NCBI GenBank assembly: GCA_030692375.1
Contig: JAUYCD010000265.1
Span: forward strand, 1 to 45,312
Source: Candidatus Latescibacter sp.
GTDB lineage: Bacteria; Latescibacterota; Latescibacteria; Latescibacterales; Latescibacteraceae
Direction: 5' to 3'
DNA length: 45,312 nt
The translations under genes and the position numbers were made by a program. The first letter of the stretch is position 1. Each line of letters opens with the position of its first letter. The notes under the pieces are model-generated. The model saw only the letters and a program-made list of their open reading frames with translations, was not told the DNA's origin and did not search any database. Below are positions 43,245-45,312 of the stretch, piece by piece.

Positions 43245-43295
43245 TTTTTTTTCCTCCTTTTTCTTTCTTTTTATTTCTTTATGTTCTGTTTTTTT

Positions 43296-43463
43296 TTATT
43301 TCTGTATGACTCTGTCTTCGTTTCCTCCTTTCTTTTTATTGTGTATTGCGTTCAAATTTTCGATGTGCTGTTTCTGCTGTTCGATCGCTTCTTCCTGCAT
43401 CTTTATGAATTCTTTCAATTCTTTTATTTCTGCGCTCATCGTCTCTTCGGCTTTTGTGCTCAT
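43296..43463 (-). CDS. Small coiled-coil protein
   Basis: A 55-aa protein (MSTKAEETMSAEIKELKEF) whose middle (KELKEFIKMQEEAIEQQKQHIENL) has heptad-like spacing of hydrophobic residues and is predicted to form a coiled coil. GGAG lies seven bases before the ATG at 43463; upstream in-frame codons belong to the end of the replisome-organizer gene and are not used. Function unknown. Confidence 0.5.
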   Translation of the reverse strand: MSTKAEETMSAEIKELKEFIKMQEEAIEQQKQHIENLNAIHNKKKGGNEDRVIQK

Positions 43464-43479
43464 TACTTTTCTCCTTTTT

Positions 43480-44556
43480 TTATTTTTTCCATTCAAACCA
43501 TTCTTTGACTCCGGTCCTTAAAAGTAATTCCCTATTGTATCTGTAGAAGCCGGATTTTATAAAATCTTCCGGTACTTCTTTCTGCTCGATTGTTTTGTAT
43601 CCTGTTTTTTCTTTGAATATTTTTAATAATCTTTTATGTTCTTCCGTCGCCTCCTTTCCTAAGAAATATTTTATTTTTCTTTTCTTTATTTCTACTATGT
43701 TTATTTCGTTCATCACATGGTTTAAATTTTCATTTTCAAATATATCATAAATGTTATAATCATGAAGAATGTAATTAAACATACTCTGTGCATCAAGTAA
43801 TGTAGTTTTAATGTAAGCCATATATATTTGGCCAATAAATTCATGTGTATCATGTAGATTCGTATCGCATGTTTCTTTTTCATTTTTGTTTTCTCGTTTT
43901 TTGTTGTTTTCGTTTAAATAACGCTCGAAATGGTCGCCGCCGAAAAGTGTCGCTTGATTGTACAGCCTAGGGTTTCTCTGGAAAAATTGGTCGTCAAATT
44001 TTGTGTCTATTATTTTTATGAACTCTTCCTTTTTTTTTCCTTTTCTCAACTGCATAAGTATAACTGCTATATCTTTTAAATTTTTTCCTGTCTTTTGGTT
44101 CAAATAATTCAATATCTCTTGCGCTGTCTCGAATTCTTTTTCTTTTGTATCTTTCTTTTCTTCTTCTATTTTTTTTTTCTTTCCTTCATTTTGTAGTATT
44201 TTTGTGATTTTATCAACAAATCCTTTTTTTCTTCTTATTTCCCAATTGTTTGCAAGTCTAATGAACTCAGGTATTTGTATCATTATATCTTCATTTATTA
44301 TTCTGTAATCGATTCTCTCTTTTTCTTTGAAAAATTTGAGTAATTTCAACATTTTTTTGTTGCTTATCTTGATTTCTTCTTTCAAAATTTTCAGGTTGAA
44401 TTTCAAATATCCGCTTTCGTCAATTTCGTTGAAATTTCTTCCGTATATCTCTTTCAATGATATGTAGAACCTGTATCCGGGCAGCGCCAGTTCTTTCTCC
44501 GCCTCCCTTATATCCTTGTCGTTTCTCCAATCTGTCAGATGCTTGAACCACTTCAT
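43480..44556 (-). CDS. Phage replisome organizer (DnaD-like, TIGR02220-type C-terminus)
   Basis: A 358-aa protein. The N-terminal MKWFKHLTDWRNDKDIREAE and the helix-rich segment up to residue 110 resemble the winged-helix domain of phage replisome-organizer proteins. After a charged Lys/Glu linker, residues 145-220 read EILNYLNQKTGKNL, then FIKIIDTKFDDQFFQRNP and TLFGGDHFERYLNE, which match the conserved phage C-terminal domain. Such proteins load the replicative helicase at the phage origin. A further 130 residues at the C-terminus are unassigned. AAAAGGA precedes the ATG. It lies downstream of the HNH gene. Confidence 0.7.
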   Translation of the reverse strand: MKWFKHLTDWRNDKDIREAEKELALPGYRFYISLKEIYGRNFNEIDESGYLKFNLKILKEEIKISNKKMLKLLKFFKEKERIDYRIINEDIMIQIPEFIRLANNWEIRRKKGFVDKITKILQNEGKKKKIEEEKKDTKEKEFETAQEILNYLNQKTGKNLKDIAVILMQLRKGKKKEEFIKIIDTKFDDQFFQRNPRLYNQATLFGGDHFERYLNENNKKRENKNEKETCDTNLHDTHEFIGQIYMAYIKTTLLDAQSMFNYILHDYNIYDIFENENLNHVMNEINIVEIKKRKIKYFLGKEATEEHKRLLKIFKEKTGYKTIEQKEVPEDFIKSGFYRYNRELLLRTGVKEWFEWKK

Positions 44557-44593
44557 ATTTTTTCCTTTTTTTCTTCCATGTCAGTTGTTTTTT

Positions 44594-45175
44594 TTAAAGT
44601 AAAGGGTAGCCTTTTTTTAATTTTTTTTTAATTTTGCAGATGTTTGGCGTTTTCATTCCTGTTTCTTTTGCTATATCGCATAATCTTTTGTTCGATTTTA
44701 TTAGATCAATCACTTCCTTATATTTTTTTTTATCATATTTCGCTAATTTCGATTTCCATCCGCATTTTATTGTTTTTATTATGCATATTGCATGTATTTT
44801 GTTTTGTTTTGATGTGCATATTTCTAAATTTTTTATTTCATTGTTTCTTTTATTTCCGTCTATATGATTTATTTCCATTCCTTCTGGTATTTTTCCATTG
44901 TAATATTGCCATATTAATCTGTGTACTGAGTATCTCATTATTTTTCCATTTATTGTTTTTGTTGATCTATTGTACATGCCTTTTGGTTCTATTTCTCTTA
45001 TGCTTGTTTCTTCTCCCCACCTTCCATTCCTTCTTATTCTTGTCAATTCTCCTTTTTTGTTTATTTTATATATTCCTGTTATTATTTGATTTATCATTAA
45101 ATCATATATATCTTGCCCTTCTAATTCTTTTAGGTGTTTCTTTATTATTTTATTCCTTTTTTTTGGGGTTAACAT
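44594..45175 (-). CDS. HNH endonuclease (homing type)
   Basis: A 193-aa Lys-rich protein with an HNH nuclease core at about residues 83-128: HRLIWQYYNGKIPEGMEINH, then IDGNKRNNEIKNLEICTSKQN. This is the pattern of phage-borne free-standing homing endonucleases. A C-terminal helix-turn-helix-like segment (VIDLIKSNKRLCDIAKETGM) would bind DNA, as in NUMOD-type proteins. AAAGGGA lies five bases before the ATG. It may have invaded the neighbouring replication region. Confidence 0.8.
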   Translation of the reverse strand: MLTPKKRNKIIKKHLKELEGQDIYDLMINQIITGIYKINKKGELTRIRRNGRWGEETSIREIEPKGMYNRSTKTINGKIMRYSVHRLIWQYYNGKIPEGMEINHIDGNKRNNEIKNLEICTSKQNKIHAICIIKTIKCGWKSKLAKYDKKKYKEVIDLIKSNKRLCDIAKETGMKTPNICKIKKKLKKGYPLL

Positions 45176-45254
45176 TATTTTCCCTTTATGAAAAAATAGC
45201 TAACGAATGTTTGTTTAATTTTCAAAAAAATATTACATGTTTTGTTTTGTATTT

Positions 45255-45283
45255 AATATAATAACGTTTGTTAGGTTTGTCAA
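45255..45283 (-). promoter_or_regulatory. Consensus-like promoter of the A+T-rich block
   Basis: On the minus strand: TTGACA (45283-45278), a 17-base spacer, then TATATT (45260-45255), 80 bp before the HNH gene. The -35 is perfect and the -10 differs at one base. TAACGTTTGTTA within the spacer and TAACGAATGTTTGTT at 45200-45214 are repeated AAC/GTT motifs that might be operators. The rest of 45176-45312 shows nothing else. Confidence 0.5.
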
Positions 45284-45312
45284 GTGTTTTTTTCAATAAT
45301 TTCTAAATATTT

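Noticed and set aside
42384-45261. Several plus-strand open frames rich in Phe/Leu/Ser in the A+T-rich block
   Set aside because: They are antisense to recognisable phage genes and result from the poly-T composition of the plus strand.

Overview
The window looks like a Gram-negative chromosome of the FCB (Fibrobacteres-Chlorobi-Bacteroidetes) superphylum, probably an uncultured lineage. The evidence is LptF/LptG-type permeases, a divergent polysaccharide deacetylase, an MltD-type transglycosylase with a SPOR lipoprotein, two PorV/PorQ-like barrel proteins beside a secreted protein with a FlgD-like C-terminal domain, and TldD/PmbA. No marker here fixes the phylum. Positions 1 to about 40700 have moderate G+C, short gaps and many dispersed palindromic repeats. 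Positions from about 41160 to the end are strikingly A+T-rich, carry phage-type genes on the minus strand only, and look like part of a prophage or other foreign element.

Layout. 1-1914: M16 peptidase gene broken by an in-frame TAG. 2044-6756: sugar-acid/pectin locus, with an FGGY kinase and GntP permease (minus) divergent from a family-10 pectate lyase (plus). 6876-8608: an electron-transfer pair, an outer-membrane mono-haem cytochrome/barrel fusion followed by a Rieske-like lipoprotein that has lost both His ligands. 8748-10331: D-aminoacylase-type amidohydrolase. 10508-12579: a 2-kb island remnant at the 3' end of tRNA-His, containing a conserved 115-aa protein, a Clp-fold serine proteinase, a small partner gene and the C-terminal stub of a type I restriction subunit HsdR. 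12700-13879: MBL-fold hydrolase and a small unknown. 14179-16656: sugar nucleotidyltransferase, galactokinase and a stand-alone Fis-type HTH protein. 17020-23583: a heavy-metal RND efflux operon headed by a His-rich small protein. 23753-24144: transposase remnant. 24387-30551: LptG, LptF, divergent polysaccharide deacetylase, two related lipoproteins and an M50 site-2 protease. 30907-37033: five overlapping genes (Asp-box secreted protein, two PorV-like proteins, TldD, PmbA). 37463-40697: MltD-type transglycosylase, SPOR lipoprotein and DUF3108 protein. 40690-45312: the A+T-rich block with terminase large subunit, replisome organizer, HNH endonuclease and several tiny genes.

The most notable observations are these: (i) the tRNA-His island, where the displaced original tRNA 3' end at 10508-10518 pairs better with the tRNA 5' acceptor strand than the present 3' end does, and the likely original tRNA terminator lies just beyond it; (ii) the Rieske-like protein with CTF and CPCC in place of CTH and CPCH, next to a Cyc2-like cytochrome/barrel fusion; (iii) several families of MITE-like palindromic elements with recognisable terminal inverted repeats, some nested, one of them lying inside the edge of the A+T-rich block; (iv) the tightly coupled secreted-protein/PorV/TldD/PmbA operon.
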